A stretch of DNA of 32,147 nucleotides from IMG/VR virus record IMGVR_UViG_3300037227_000009, positions 1 to 32,147 of that record, one strand, 5' to 3'. The stretch is from a virus. Below are positions 16,064 to 25,333 of the stretch, in pieces; the stretch's first letter is position 1; every line of letters starts with the position of its first letter. The notes under the pieces were generated by a model that was not told the origin of the DNA, made no database searches, and worked only from the letters and a program-made list of their open reading frames with translations. A program made the translations under genes and the position numbers.

Positions 16064-16936
16064 ATGACGAAAGTTGCATGGGATCAGGTCGGAGAGCGGA
16101 CCTATGAGACCGGTGTAGACCACGGAGTTCTGTTTATCCCGAACGTTGGCGGGGTATACGACACGGGTTTCGCGTGGAACGGTTTGACGGCCGTAACCGA
16201 GAAGCCCACTGGTGCAGATGCAAACCCACAGTATGCCGACAATCTTAAGTACCTGAACCTCATTGCGGCAGAAGAGTATGGCGGTACCGTTGAGGCATTC
16301 ACTTATCCGGAGGAGTTTGCGCAGTGTGATGGAACAGCAGCACCCACACCAGGTGTTACTGTCGGTCAACAGTCGCGTAAGACTTTCGGTTTGACTTACC
16401 GTACTCAACTCGGTAATGATGTCGATGGTACTGACTTTGGTTACAAGTTGCACCTGATTTATGGTGCTATCGCATCGCCAACCGAGAAGAAGTATGCCAC
16501 AGTCAACGATAAGCCTGAAGCTATGGCATTCAGTTGGGACATCACAACAACGCCTGTTTCCGTTCCAGGTTATAAGCAAACGTCCGTTATGACCATCGAT
16601 TCGACAACGGTAGATGCTAATGGGTTGGCTGCGCTCGAGAATGCACTCTATGGTTCGGTGGGTGTCGAACCTTTGCTTCCTACTCCTGCGGAGGTAATCG
16701 CGTTCTTTAGTGGTACGGTCGTTGAGACTGTTCCTGTTGCCCCGACATTCACCTCACTCACCAACACCATCGTGATTCCGACGGTAACTGGACTCGTTTA
16801 CAAGATCAATGGTGCTGGCGTGAGTGGTTCGGTTGTTATCACGGAAGACACAGTGGTAACTGCTGTACCCATCGCTGGTTATAAACTCCCCGAGGTTACG
16901 GACAACGACTGGTTCTTCGAATTCGTGGGAGCATAG
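16064..16936 (+). CDS. Major tail (tube) protein
   Basis: The 290-residue product starts MTKVAWDQVGERTYETGVDHGVLF and contains AWNGLTAVTEKPTGADANPQYADNLKY, EDYG-like AEEYGGTVEAF and YPEEFAQCDG, FGLTYRTQLGNDVDG and the matching strands of a long-tailed phage tube protein. Residues from about 223 form a separate Ig-like domain (TIVIPTVTGLVYKING...) similar to the last 68 residues of the capsid protein. GAAAGGAAAG precedes the start. It should polymerise into the tail tube around the tape measure. Codon use is richer in C/G than that of its neighbours, in line with high expression. Confidence 0.85.
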   Translation: MTKVAWDQVGERTYETGVDHGVLFIPNVGGVYDTGFAWNGLTAVTEKPTGADANPQYADNLKYLNLIAAEEYGGTVEAFTYPEEFAQCDGTAAPTPGVTVGQQSRKTFGLTYRTQLGNDVDGTDFGYKLHLIYGAIASPTEKKYATVNDKPEAMAFSWDITTTPVSVPGYKQTSVMTIDSTTVDANGLAALENALYGSVGVEPLLPTPAEVIAFFSGTVVETVPVAPTFTSLTNTIVIPTVTGLVYKINGAGVSGSVVITEDTVVTAVPIAGYKLPEVTDNDWFFEFVGA

Positions 16937-16962
16937 AACAGTAACTGAAAGGAGGCCGGAGA

Positions 16963-17505
16963 GTGCTCACGATAAAGGTTCCAATAACGGAATCGTTTGA
17001 TGAAGAAGCGAATGAGTTCGTAACTTCCGAATGGTTCACTTTGGATTTGGAGCACTCTCTGGTCTCACTTTCAAAATGGGAGTCTTTCTTTGAGAAACCG
17101 TTCTTAGATTTGAATGAAAAGACTACGGAAGAAACTTTGTGGTACATTCAAGCCATGACACTTACTTCTAAAATTCCCCCGGAGGTTTTTCAGAAATTTT
17201 CAAATGATAACATCATAGCAATTAATGATTACATTAACGCTAAGATGACGGCTACTTGGTTCAGTGATATAGAAAATAAAAGTCGTAATCATGAGATCAT
17301 CACTGCTGAGATTATCTATTACTGGATGATTGCATTGAACATTCCTTTCGAGTGTCAGTCTTGGCATCTAAATCGATTACTTACTTTGGTTAGAGTTTGT
17401 AACAATAAGAATGCTCCACCAAAGAAGATGAGCATGCGTGAACTTGCACAGAGGAATCGTGCTCTTAATGAAGCACGAAAAATACAGATGCACACTAAAG
17501 GCTAG
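16963..17505 (+). CDS. Tail assembly chaperone
   Basis: The gene begins with GTG nine bases after the core of AAAGGAGG. The 180-residue product is mostly helical, starting [19 protein letters not shown], with [22 protein letters not shown] and [12 protein letters not shown], a pattern shared by G-type tail assembly chaperones placed between tube and tape measure genes. The C-terminus [20 protein letters not shown] is basic. Many such genes give a longer product by -1 frameshifting; here the -1 frame stops a few codons on and I see no slippery heptamer with an overlapping partner ORF, so a single product is likely. Confidence 0.7.
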   Translation: MLTIKVPITESFDEEANEFVTSEWFTLDLEHSLVSLSKWESFFEKPFLDLNEKTTEETLWYIQAMTLTSKIPPEVFQKFSNDNIIAINDYINAKMTATWFSDIENKSRNHEIITAEIIYYWMIALNIPFECQSWHLNRLLTLVRVCNNKNAPPKKMSMRELAQRNRALNEARKIQMHTKG

Positions 17506-17529
17506 TTTCATCAAGAAACGGGGGCCTAC

Positions 17530-17907
17530 ATGTTCTCTTTTACATCGAGAGGTTCCTTCGATCACACGGAGTCTTTCCTTAAGGCTATGACCAAACTGAA
17601 CCTCCTAGGTTTATTAGATTCGTATGCCGAAGAGGGTGTTACAGCATTGGCCCACGCAACACCAGTCGATACCAGGTTGGCGTCATCATCGTGGGGTTAT
17701 GACGTTAGTCAGTCCGGAGGGTCATACACCCTGTCTTGGACAAACACCGATATTGAGAATGGTTTCCCTGTAGTCATCATGCTTCAATACGGCCATGGAA
17801 CTGGTACTGGCGGGTATGTTCAAGGTCAGGATTATATCAATCCTGCTATAAAACCTGTATTTGATGATATTGAAGACAAGGTATGGAAGGCGGTGACATC
17901 AGCATGA
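17530..17907 (+). CDS. HK97 gp10-like neck/tail completion protein
   Basis: The 125-residue product starts MFSFTSRGSFDHTESFLKAM and contains YAEEGVTALAHATPVDTRLASSSWGYDV, SGGSYTLSWTNTD, VVIMLQYGHGTGTGGYVQG and YINPAIKP, the typical layout of gp10-like proteins of siphoviruses. Such proteins are involved in head-tail joining or tail completion. GGGGGCC lies about four bases before the ATG, a modest signal. It sits after the chaperone instead of in the connector cluster, and its stop overlaps the tape measure start as ATGA. Confidence 0.7.
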   Translation: MFSFTSRGSFDHTESFLKAMTKLNLLGLLDSYAEEGVTALAHATPVDTRLASSSWGYDVSQSGGSYTLSWTNTDIENGFPVVIMLQYGHGTGTGGYVQGQDYINPAIKPVFDDIEDKVWKAVTSA

Positions 17908-20900
17908 GCAGTATCGACTCTCGCGTTGTTGAGATGCGGTTCGATAATGGGCAATTCGAAGACGGAATTAAACAAACTCTTAGTTCACTAGATACTCTTA
18001 AAAAAGGACTTAGTCTCACTGGTGCTTCTAAAGGCCTCGGCGATGTCGCAACTGCAGCCCAAAATGTCTCACCTTCACTTTCAGGGATTGCTTCTGGTGT
18101 TGACAACATCTCCTCGAAGTTCAATGCCTTTGGCGCAATAGGTTTCTCAGTTCTTCAGAATCTAACAAGTTCTGCCATGAATTTCGGGTCGAATTTACTT
18201 AGTTCGATAGTTGATCCTTTAGTTCAGGGTGGAAAAACACGTGCTCTGACAATCGAACAGGCTAAGTTTCAGTTTCAAGGTCTTGGCATGGATGTTGCTG
18301 CAACTATGGCTAACGCCAGGACGGCTGTGCTTGGTACTGCCTACAGTCTTGCTGATGCTGCGAAAGCGGCGTCAATGTTTGGTGCTTCTGGTATAAAAGC
18401 CGGACCGCAAATGGTGAGTTCTCTGCGTGCTATCGCAGGCGTTGCTGCCATGACCGGAAGTTCATATTCAGATATATCTGACGTTTTCACATCGGTTGCT
18501 GGTCAGGGTCGCTTAATGGGTCAAGATCTCCTGCGGCTTTCGGATCGAGGTATCAATGCTGCAGCGACACTTGCTAAATCACTTGGTAAGACCGAACCTC
18601 AAATTCGGGACATGGTCACCGCAGGACAGATTAGTTTTAAACAGTTCTCTGATGCCATGGATGGTGCTTTCGGTGCCCATGCTCAGGATGCCAATAAAAC
18701 CTTTGCTGGTTCATTAGCAAACATGCAGGCGGCATTAGCTCGTCTTGGCGCCGAGGTCGCTGCGCCTGCTTATGAGGCTCAACGAAAAGTATTCAACGCT
18801 TTAACACCAGTAATTGATAACATTCACGCGGCGCTTCTACCACTGATATCGGCTTTCGGCACATTCCTGAATCTCAATAGCGATAAACTTGTCACTTCAC
18901 TTAAGAGTTTAGATTTTACTGGATTAACCAAATCAATACCGTCAGTTCTTGGCATAATTAAAAATGTCTTTTCTGCAATTGGCGCTATATTAGCTCCGAT
19001 TAAGAATGCCTTTCAAGAGATCTTTCCTCCTGGCGCAGGTAAGCCAATTGAAGACATTGCCAAGACTATTGAAGTATTCAGTGCAAAGTTAATAATTGGT
19101 GAAACCACAGCAAACAACCTAAGACGAACCTTTGCTGGAGTCTTTGCTGTTTTCGATATTGGATGGCAGATTCTCAAGAAGGTCATCAATATGTTTTCCG
19201 ATCTCTTCCATTCAACTGGTGTGAGTTCGGGAGGTATTCTCGACTTTACAGGTAATATTGGTGACTTCCTCGTCAAAGTCGATGAGGCAATTAAACGAGG
19301 AACTGGTCTAACGACTTTCTTCAATAAACTTGAAACTGTTCTCGAGATCCCGATTGCTCTTGTCAAAGGATTTGGGGTACTTCTACAGTCGGCTTTTGAT
19401 AAACTGAGTGGTGTTGACACTGGCGGAATAGACGCCCTTGGTACGCGGTTGCAAAAGAGTTTCGCACCGCTTACAAAACTTGGCGACATGATAACTTGGA
19501 TTTGGACTAAAGTTGGTACTGTCTTTAAGGCTGTATGGGGATTCTTCGAACCAATGGCTTCGGCTATGGCAACAGGTTTTGAGAATCTAACCACTAGGAT
19601 CTCAGATGCCATGAAGGGTATGAAGACTGGCGACGTCCTTGGTATGATGAATACGGGTCTATTCGCTGCGGGTCTCCTTATGATTCGTAACTTTGAGACT
19701 AAAGTTGTCGGATTGTTTACAGGACAATCAAAGTTTACAGTGATTGCTTCACTCAAAGCGACCATCACCCAGTTGACAAACAGTCTTCGAGTAATGCAGA
19801 ACTCTCTTAAAGCCGGGACTCTACTAATGCTTGCGGCAGCAGTTGCTCTACTTGCTGCTTCTGTTGTAGCCCTTTCTTTGATCGATCCAAAGAAATTGGC
19901 ATCAGCTTTAACTGGTCTTGCTATGTTGTTTACACAATTGTTTGTAGCCATGACCGTTTTCCAGAAGATTGCCGCTAAAGGCGGGGGTCTTCAAATGCTT
20001 ATGATGGCTGCTGGAATGATACTACTTGCTATCGCGGTTGATATTCTGGTCTCGGCTGTTAAGAAAATGTCTGATCTAAATTGGAACGAGTTGTCTAAGG
20101 GTCTGCTCGGGGTTACTGTGCTTCTTGGTGGTCTTTCAGTCGCAGTTAAGGCTATGTCTGGTAATAATGAGAAGATGGTCTCGACTGGGGCGGGTCTCTT
20201 ACTTCTGGCTATAGGTATAAAGATTCTTGTAAGTGCTGTAACTGATCTTTCAGGCCTAAGTTGGGCTGATATGTCCAAAGGTCTTGTTGGTGTTGGAGTT
20301 CTTCTGGGATCACTGGCACTTTTCACCAAGTTTGCCGAGACGGACAAAGGTGGCATCTCTCAAGGTATTGGGCTTATTTTGCTTGCAACAGGAGTCAAGA
20401 TTCTTGCAAGTGCTATGGGTGTCTTTGCGGCTCTTAGTTGGGAAGATATTGCTAAGGGTTTAGTCGGTATGGCTGGTGGTCTTGCGATTATGGCGTTGGC
20501 ATTAAAACTTATGCCTCCGTCATCACTGCTTTCGGCAGCCGCCATTCTTATTGTTGCATCTTCTCTAGGGATAATTGCAACAGCACTCGGCGCAATGGGT
20601 GGAATGTCTTGGGAAGCTATCGGTAAGGGACTCGTGTCTCTTGCTGGTGCTCTAGGTATAATTGCTGCAGCGCTCGCGCTCCTGCCGCCGTCGACACTGC
20701 TTTCTGCAGCGGCAATTCTTATTGTGGCATCTTCTCTTGGTCTAATTGCGAATGCACTTGGAACAATGGGTGGAATGTCTTGGGAAGTGATTGGCAAGGG
20801 TCTTATTGTTCTTGCTGGTTCGCTTGGTATTATCGCTATTGCGATGTATGCAATGACGGGAGCGCTTCCTGGAGCTGCGGCATTACTTGTTATTGCGGCC

Positions 20901-22571
20901 TCTCTTGCTGTTCTTGCACCAATTCTTATGGTCTTTGGGAACATGTCTTGGGAACAGATGGGTAAAAGTCTTCTCATGCTTGCTGGAGTCTTTGCGGTAC
21001 TTGGTATTGCAGGTCTCTTACTTACGCCAATGGTGCCAACACTTCTTAGTTTGGGTATGGCGGTTCTCCTTCTTGGTGTAGGAATGCTTACCGCTGGCGT
21101 TGGTCTTTCTCTGTTCTCGGTAGGTCTCACAGCTCTTAGTATCTCTGGCGCAGCAGGCATTGCAACTCTTGTGGCTATTGTTGCAGGTCTTGTTGGCTTA
21201 ATCCCAATGGTCATTCAGAAGGTTGGTCAAGGTCTTATACTATTAGTTATAGTAATTGCACAGTCTAGTGCGGCGATTACGCAGGGAATTACTGTTATTC
21301 TTCAGGCTCTTATCACGTCGATAGCAACGTTGACACCGTTGATTATCACCACATTGATGCGTCTCATTGTGATGTTGCTCGCTGCATTAGTTGTCATTGC
21401 ACCACAGTTAATTGAAGCGGGTTGGAAGATTCTCCAAGATCTTCTTACAGGTATCCAAAACCACATTGGTGATATCACCACAACTGTGGCAAACATTATT
21501 GTGAATTTCCTTACAGCTCTAACGGCTGCTCTTCCGAGGTTAACTACAGCGGGTGTTAACTTCATTGTCGCGCTATGTCAAGGCATCGCAGCTAATATTG
21601 GTACGATTGTTACGTCAGCAACAAATGTTATGGTGAACTTCCTAAATGGTCTCGCTAATAATATAGGTCGGATCATTACGGCAGGTGCTAACCTTATCGT
21701 CAAGTTTATTGAAGGTATCGCTGGTAATCTCAGTAAGATAATTACTGCAGGTGCTGATCTAATTGTTAAGTTCCTTGAGGGTATTAGTGATCCTAAAAAC
21801 ATTGCCAACATTCTAGATGCCGCTGCTACCTGTATTCTCAATTTCATTAATGGTCTTTCTACAGCGATTGACAAACATTCAACAGAAATAGGAAAAGCTG
21901 CTGGAAAGTTGATGGTGTCACTAGGTAGGGGTCTCAAGGATGGTTTCGGTGCTGCCATTCGCGAAGTAGCAAATGGTGTTGGCGGGCCGATGGGCTTCCT
22001 TCTTGGAAAGATGGCCGATGCTTTAGGTGCTAAATCTCCTTCGACAAAAACGTTCACGTTTGGTATGGATTTGGCTCAAGGTATTAGTAATGGATTGACT
22101 TCATATTCTGGAGTCGCAGAAAAGTCGGCAGAAGGTGTTGGTCATGCGACTATAGAGTCAATGCGGAAGTCTATTAGTGGAATGTCAGACCTTATGTCTG
22201 AACCAATTGACATTAACCCGACGATTACGCCGGTATTGGATTTGACAAATGTGCAAAAAGGTGCTGGACAACTAGGGAGTATGTTGACCACTAAGCCAAT
22301 CTCAGTTGGCACAACATATTCTAATGCTAATACTGTATCAACTGGTCTTACACTTCCCGCCAATTCTGCAAAAACGTTAGCTGATACTTTAACAGCAGCA
22401 CTTGCTGCAAAACCAGTAACTACAACTAAAACTACTCCTCGTCCAGTCGAGTTCCATATCGGCACTATTCAGGACGGAGATAGTCTTCTACGTCGAGCTA
22501 GAGCAGCTAACACAATGGTGTCATTGGCTGAAGGCGGAGACTCGACACAGATTGTGGGGTTGGGGATATGA
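17904..22571 (+). CDS. Tail tape measure protein
   Basis: The start ATG 17904 overlaps the previous stop as ATGA; an upstream in-frame ATG at 17883 is less likely. The 1555-residue product opens SSIDSRVVEMRFDNGQFEDG, a common tape-measure start. It continues with a helical region containing QAKFQFQGLGMDV and RAIAGVAAMTGSSYSDI, then a long hydrophobic middle with six repeats around SWExIGKGL. Several IxxAGAxLIVKFxEGI units follow, then DALGAKSPSTKTFTFGMDLAQGISNGL, a typical C-terminal motif. It sets tail length; at the usual 0.15 nm per residue this implies about 230 nm. No lysozyme or peptidase domain is evident. Confidence 0.93.
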   Translation: MSSIDSRVVEMRFDNGQFEDGIKQTLSSLDTLKKGLSLTGASKGLGDVATAAQNVSPSLSGIASGVDNISSKFNAFGAIGFSVLQNLTSSAMNFGSNLLSSIVDPLVQGGKTRALTIEQAKFQFQGLGMDVAATMANARTAVLGTAYSLADAAKAASMFGASGIKAGPQMVSSLRAIAGVAAMTGSSYSDISDVFTSVAGQGRLMGQDLLRLSDRGINAAATLAKSLGKTEPQIRDMVTAGQISFKQFSDAMDGAFGAHAQDANKTFAGSLANMQAALARLGAEVAAPAYEAQRKVFNALTPVIDNIHAALLPLISAFGTFLNLNSDKLVTSLKSLDFTGLTKSIPSVLGIIKNVFSAIGAILAPIKNAFQEIFPPGAGKPIEDIAKTIEVFSAKLIIGETTANNLRRTFAGVFAVFDIGWQILKKVINMFSDLFHSTGVSSGGILDFTGNIGDFLVKVDEAIKRGTGLTTFFNKLETVLEIPIALVKGFGVLLQSAFDKLSGVDTGGIDALGTRLQKSFAPLTKLGDMITWIWTKVGTVFKAVWGFFEPMASAMATGFENLTTRISDAMKGMKTGDVLGMMNTGLFAAGLLMIRNFETKVVGLFTGQSKFTVIASLKATITQLTNSLRVMQNSLKAGTLLMLAAAVALLAASVVALSLIDPKKLASALTGLAMLFTQLFVAMTVFQKIAAKGGGLQMLMMAAGMILLAIAVDILVSAVKKMSDLNWNELSKGLLGVTVLLGGLSVAVKAMSGNNEKMVSTGAGLLLLAIGIKILVSAVTDLSGLSWADMSKGLVGVGVLLGSLALFTKFAETDKGGISQGIGLILLATGVKILASAMGVFAALSWEDIAKGLVGMAGGLAIMALALKLMPPSSLLSAAAILIVASSLGIIATALGAMGGMSWEAIGKGLVSLAGALGIIAAALALLPPSTLLSAAAILIVASSLGLIANALGTMGGMSWEVIGKGLIVLAGSLGIIAIAMYAMTGALPGAAALLVIAASLAVLAPILMVFGNMSWEQMGKSLLMLAGVFAVLGIAGLLLTPMVPTLLSLGMAVLLLGVGMLTAGVGLSLFSVGLTALSISGAAGIATLVAIVAGLVGLIPMVIQKVGQGLILLVIVIAQSSAAITQGITVILQALITSIATLTPLIITTLMRLIVMLLAALVVIAPQLIEAGWKILQDLLTGIQNHIGDITTTVANIIVNFLTALTAALPRLTTAGVNFIVALCQGIAANIGTIVTSATNVMVNFLNGLANNIGRIITAGANLIVKFIEGIAGNLSKIITAGADLIVKFLEGISDPKNIANILDAAATCILNFINGLSTAIDKHSTEIGKAAGKLMVSLGRGLKDGFGAAIREVANGVGGPMGFLLGKMADALGAKSPSTKTFTFGMDLAQGISNGLTSYSGVAEKSAEGVGHATIESMRKSISGMSDLMSEPIDINPTITPVLDLTNVQKGAGQLGSMLTTKPISVGTTYSNANTVSTGLTLPANSAKTLADTLTAALAAKPVTTTKTTPRPVEFHIGTIQDGDSLLRRARAANTMVSLAEGGDSTQIVGLGI
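20070..20990 (+). repeat. Six tandem ~57-residue hydrophobic repeats in tape measure
   Basis: Units around SWExxxKGL recur near 20081, 20261, 20434, 20608, 20779 and 20947, about 57-60 codons apart. Two units beginning at 20526 and 20697 are highly similar at DNA level (171-base period). Each unit carries one or two membrane-like helices. Confidence 0.75.
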
Positions 22572-23005
22572 GTAGATCAGTAGTAGTATCAAGAACAGAA
22601 CTTGGTTTATCCGATCTTCAGTTGGAACAGAAGGATAAATATTATCTCCCAGATGGAACTTTTGGTGCTGGTGAAACTGGACACACTCGTGTTACATCAG
22701 ACAGTCCGATGGTCAAGGGACGATACCTATCCAGTATTGTTGAGTCCGATCGTACTGGAAACATTGCCGTTCACGTTATATCTACAGAAGCTAATCTTCA
22801 GGCTGATTGTCAGACCATTATCGATGCGATGACACAATTCCGATTTATGTTGGCTTGGTCATGGGACGGATTGAGCGGAACCTGGCAATGTGAGACTGCC
22901 GACTGGGCTGTTGGTCAAACTGGGATTGTTCATGTTGGATTTCTTAAGTTGCATACTCAAATAGTCTATTTTACAGTCCCTCACAACAGAATAAGTGGGT
23001 TCTGA
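22568..23005 (+). CDS. Distal tail-like minor tail protein
   Basis: The start overlaps the tape measure stop as ATGA. The 145-residue product (MSRSVVVSRTELGLSDLQL) has VTSDSPMVKGRYLSSIVESDRTGNIAVHVI, an ADCQTIIDAMTQFRFMLAW segment and an aromatic-rich C-terminal half. The first gene after a tape measure usually encodes the distal tail protein, and beta-rich content agrees. No diagnostic motif identifies the family with certainty, so it could also be another minor tail protein. Confidence 0.55.
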   Translation: MSRSVVVSRTELGLSDLQLEQKDKYYLPDGTFGAGETGHTRVTSDSPMVKGRYLSSIVESDRTGNIAVHVISTEANLQADCQTIIDAMTQFRFMLAWSWDGLSGTWQCETADWAVGQTGIVHVGFLKLHTQIVYFTVPHNRISGF

Positions 23006-23006
23006 C

Positions 23007-23420
23007 ATGGCCAACGGACACATCAGTGATGCGTTTGCTGACAGCATTCTTTCGGCAGTCTTTCCCGGTCAATCTTGGAATCTTCCATATGGTTTTAATA
23101 TCGGATTGACGCTTGATCTTCCGTCTGATGTTAATGGAACCGGATTGGTTGCTCCGAGTGCGATTGACTATGCTCAAGTCTGGATTCCAGCAGATTCAGG
23201 GTCATGGGGGTCTATGGGTGTTGGTTCTCGATCTATGGAGTCGTTAACTGATGTTGTATTTGAACAAGCAACAGTTGATTGGGGTCAAATTCTTGGATAC
23301 ACAATCTACGATCCATATGGTGTGTATCTTGGGTATGGCATAACAAACCCATATTTGTTGAAAGCTGGTATGACAGCACGGCTTCCTGCCGGGCAAATCG
23401 TTATCACAATGCCCATATAG
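23007..23420 (+). CDS. Minor tail protein
   Basis: ATG 23007 follows the previous stop by one base, with only a weak AGTGGG signal, so it probably depends on coupling. The 137-residue product (MANGHISDAFADSILSAVFP) contains YGFNIGLTLDLPSDVNGTGLVAP, WGSMGVGSRSMESLTDVVFEQATVDWGQILGY and YDPYGVYLGYG. This is a pattern I recall from small minor tail proteins that resemble the LSLHT family in their strands. The gene next door (23433) is of the LSLHT type. The role in the tail tip is inferred from position. Confidence 0.65.
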   Translation: MANGHISDAFADSILSAVFPGQSWNLPYGFNIGLTLDLPSDVNGTGLVAPSAIDYAQVWIPADSGSWGSMGVGSRSMESLTDVVFEQATVDWGQILGYTIYDPYGVYLGYGITNPYLLKAGMTARLPAGQIVITMPI

Positions 23421-23432
23421 AAAGGAACCACC

Positions 23433-23831
23433 ATGACAACTTTGATGGCTGATGCAGATCGGAATGCTATAGCTGATTTTGAGGCTGGACGTATTCAATT
23501 TCTATCACTTCATACGGCAAGTCCCGGTATTGATGGATCAAACGAAGCGGCAGGAGGTACTCCACCATATATTCGTCTAGCAGTAACATTCACTGCAGCG
23601 GGCGTTGAAGGTGTTCTTGGAACAGTAAAACAACCCGCTACGGTTGGTGTCGCATGGAGTAGTGAAGTAGTGTTTGATGCTCCAGCAGGAACATATACGT
23701 ACTGGGGTGGCTGGGATTCTGAAGAAGATGGTGTATACAGAATGGCGCACCAACTTGAACAGACCGAAACTGCGGTTGCCCAGACTGAGATCACCGTAAG
23801 TTGTGGTATCGGTCAAGTATCTGGAGCATAG
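23433..23831 (+). CDS. LSLHT-type minor tail protein
   Basis: The 132-residue product starts MTTLMADADRNAIADFEAGR and contains FLSLHTASPGIDGSNEAAGGTPPYIRLAVTF, the signature of a widespread small phage tail family. TYTYWGGWDSEEDGVYRMAHQL follows, then a C-terminal strand TAVAQTEITVSCGIGQVSGA. GAAAGGAACC precedes the ATG. The gene at 623 is a divergent paralogue. A structural role in the baseplate or side fibres is inferred; the ligand is unknown. Confidence 0.72.
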   Translation: MTTLMADADRNAIADFEAGRIQFLSLHTASPGIDGSNEAAGGTPPYIRLAVTFTAAGVEGVLGTVKQPATVGVAWSSEVVFDAPAGTYTYWGGWDSEEDGVYRMAHQLEQTETAVAQTEITVSCGIGQVSGA

Positions 23832-23833
23832 TT

Positions 23834-25333
23834 ATGGCGGCCATTCTCGTCGCCGGTGGAGCACCATCATATCCATATGGCGGAGCCCCAATTACATATT
23901 CATACGATGGTGTTAATTGGCCCCATGGTAGCCTTGGCGTTGGGGCGAACATTGCCACTTATGGTTCGTGTTGGTCTCCTGAATTGGGATTGTTTGTAAT
24001 CGTTGGGAATGGTAGTGGGAATGACTATTATGTGACACGTAAAGGTTGCATACTTACATCCCAAGATGGTGTTGCTTGGACATCAAGAACAAATGATCTC
24101 GGTTATATCTTCGATGTGGTTTGGATTTCAGAACTGTCTATATTTGTCGCTGTTGGCACGCCTAGTCCTACTCATCCAGCATTTGTTGCCACATCTCCTG
24201 ACGGAATAGTCTGGACTAATCAGTCAAGTGGTCTTGAGACATTATCTTATGGACTGAATAATATTTGTTGGTCTCCTGAGTTAGGGTTAATGGTAGCGGT
24301 TTCTGGATTCATCAACCCTGGGATGGCCCATTCATCCGATGGTATTAACTGGACACCTATTGACGGTGGCTTTGGATCTAACAGCATTTATGACCTTGCT
24401 TGGTCTTCTTTGCTTGGCGTATTTGTTGCTGTTGGTGGAGGTATGAATGAGAGTTACCAATACATCAAAGATATAGCATATTCAGTTGATGGTATCAATT
24501 GGACACACGCAGTAACTTTGGGTGAGGGTGAGAAAACTGTTGCGTGGTCTCCTGAGTTAGAAATGTTCCTAGCCATTGATGATGGATCAGATACCATTAA
24601 ATCGGTTGATGGTATTAACTGGACAAACGGTTCATCCCTTGCGCTTCATGTTGAACAGGTTCTTTGGTCCGTAGAATTTCATCTGTTTATACTCATAGGC
24701 TATCTTCAAGGTGTTGGAAGAGTTTCCACATCTCCTGATGGGACCTATTGGACGTACCATGACATTGACGCTTGGCCTTTCGCAACCTATATGAACACAG
24801 TTGTTTCTGGTTTGGATTCTCCTGCTACACCATCACCAATTCGAATCTCAGCGTCAACCAGATCACATGGTCCTATCTTCAATCATTCGCCATTCACAAT
24901 CGGTGCATCCACAAGATCTCACTCGCCAATCTTCAACCTTGCGCCAATCTCTATCGAAGCATCTGGTGTATCATCTCAAGGCGGATCACTTGAAGGTTAT
25001 ACGGGTGAACCAAGTGATATTTTGATATCCATTTTACTTACTGGACGTATCGATCCGGCTCAACCTACGCCAACCCCACCGGTTGACTTTCCTGGCATTC
25101 CCAATCCAATAGTCGCTCCAATTTGTGTAGCCTCTGACACCGCGGATGGTCACTTGGCGGCTGGAACATATCGTTATGCATATGCCGCATGGGTTGGTGA
25201 TATTGGCCAAGCAACTGCACCATCGCCTTTGTCTGAACCGGTAACCTTGACAACAGAGGATACTGTAACTATGACATACCCTGTTATCTTAGGAGCCGAT
25301 GGATATATAGTCTATAGACGGGAGATGGATTAG
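23834..25333 (+). CDS. Seven-bladed beta-propeller tail protein
   Basis: ATG 23834 is eight bases after GGAG; an in-frame start at 23801 would overlap the previous gene. The 499-residue product has seven motifs SxDGxxWT at residues 25, 78, 123, 169, 219, 259 and 302, and six WSPELGLFVAVG-like strands between them. This is the pattern of an Asp-box-type propeller with seven blades filling residues 1-310. After it come two ASTRSHxPIFN repeats (about 346-375), a proline-rich linker (PAQPTPTPPVDFPGIP) and a fibronectin-III-like end (GTYRYAYAAWVGD ... GYIVYRR). A receptor- or glycan-binding role at the tail tip is likely. No sialidase arginine triad is evident, so I do not call an enzyme. Confidence 0.75.
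   Translation: MAAILVAGGAPSYPYGGAPITYSYDGVNWPHGSLGVGANIATYGSCWSPELGLFVIVGNGSGNDYYVTRKGCILTSQDGVAWTSRTNDLGYIFDVVWISELSIFVAVGTPSPTHPAFVATSPDGIVWTNQSSGLETLSYGLNNICWSPELGLMVAVSGFINPGMAHSSDGINWTPIDGGFGSNSIYDLAWSSLLGVFVAVGGGMNESYQYIKDIAYSVDGINWTHAVTLGEGEKTVAWSPELEMFLAIDDGSDTIKSVDGINWTNGSSLALHVEQVLWSVEFHLFILIGYLQGVGRVSTSPDGTYWTYHDIDAWPFATYMNTVVSGLDSPATPSPIRISASTRSHGPIFNHSPFTIGASTRSHSPIFNLAPISIEASGVSSQGGSLEGYTGEPSDILISILLTGRIDPAQPTPTPPVDFPGIPNPIVAPICVASDTADGHLAAGTYRYAYAAWVGDIGQATAPSPLSEPVTLTTEDTVTMTYPVILGADGYIVYRREMD

Noticed and set aside
15764-16579. Minus-strand open frame of 271 codons
   Set aside because: It is opposite the tail-terminator and tube protein genes, which are recognisable, and no start signal is present.
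17380-17530. Programmed -1 frameshift in the tail assembly chaperone
   Set aside because: The -1 frame stops within a few codons of the gene end and no partner ORF overlaps; the +1 frame gives an unconvincing extension.
19013-21214. Minus-strand open frames of 121-312 codons opposite the tape measure
   Set aside because: They follow from the codon use of the repetitive hydrophobic plus-strand gene; the translations are low-complexity and arginine/proline-rich.
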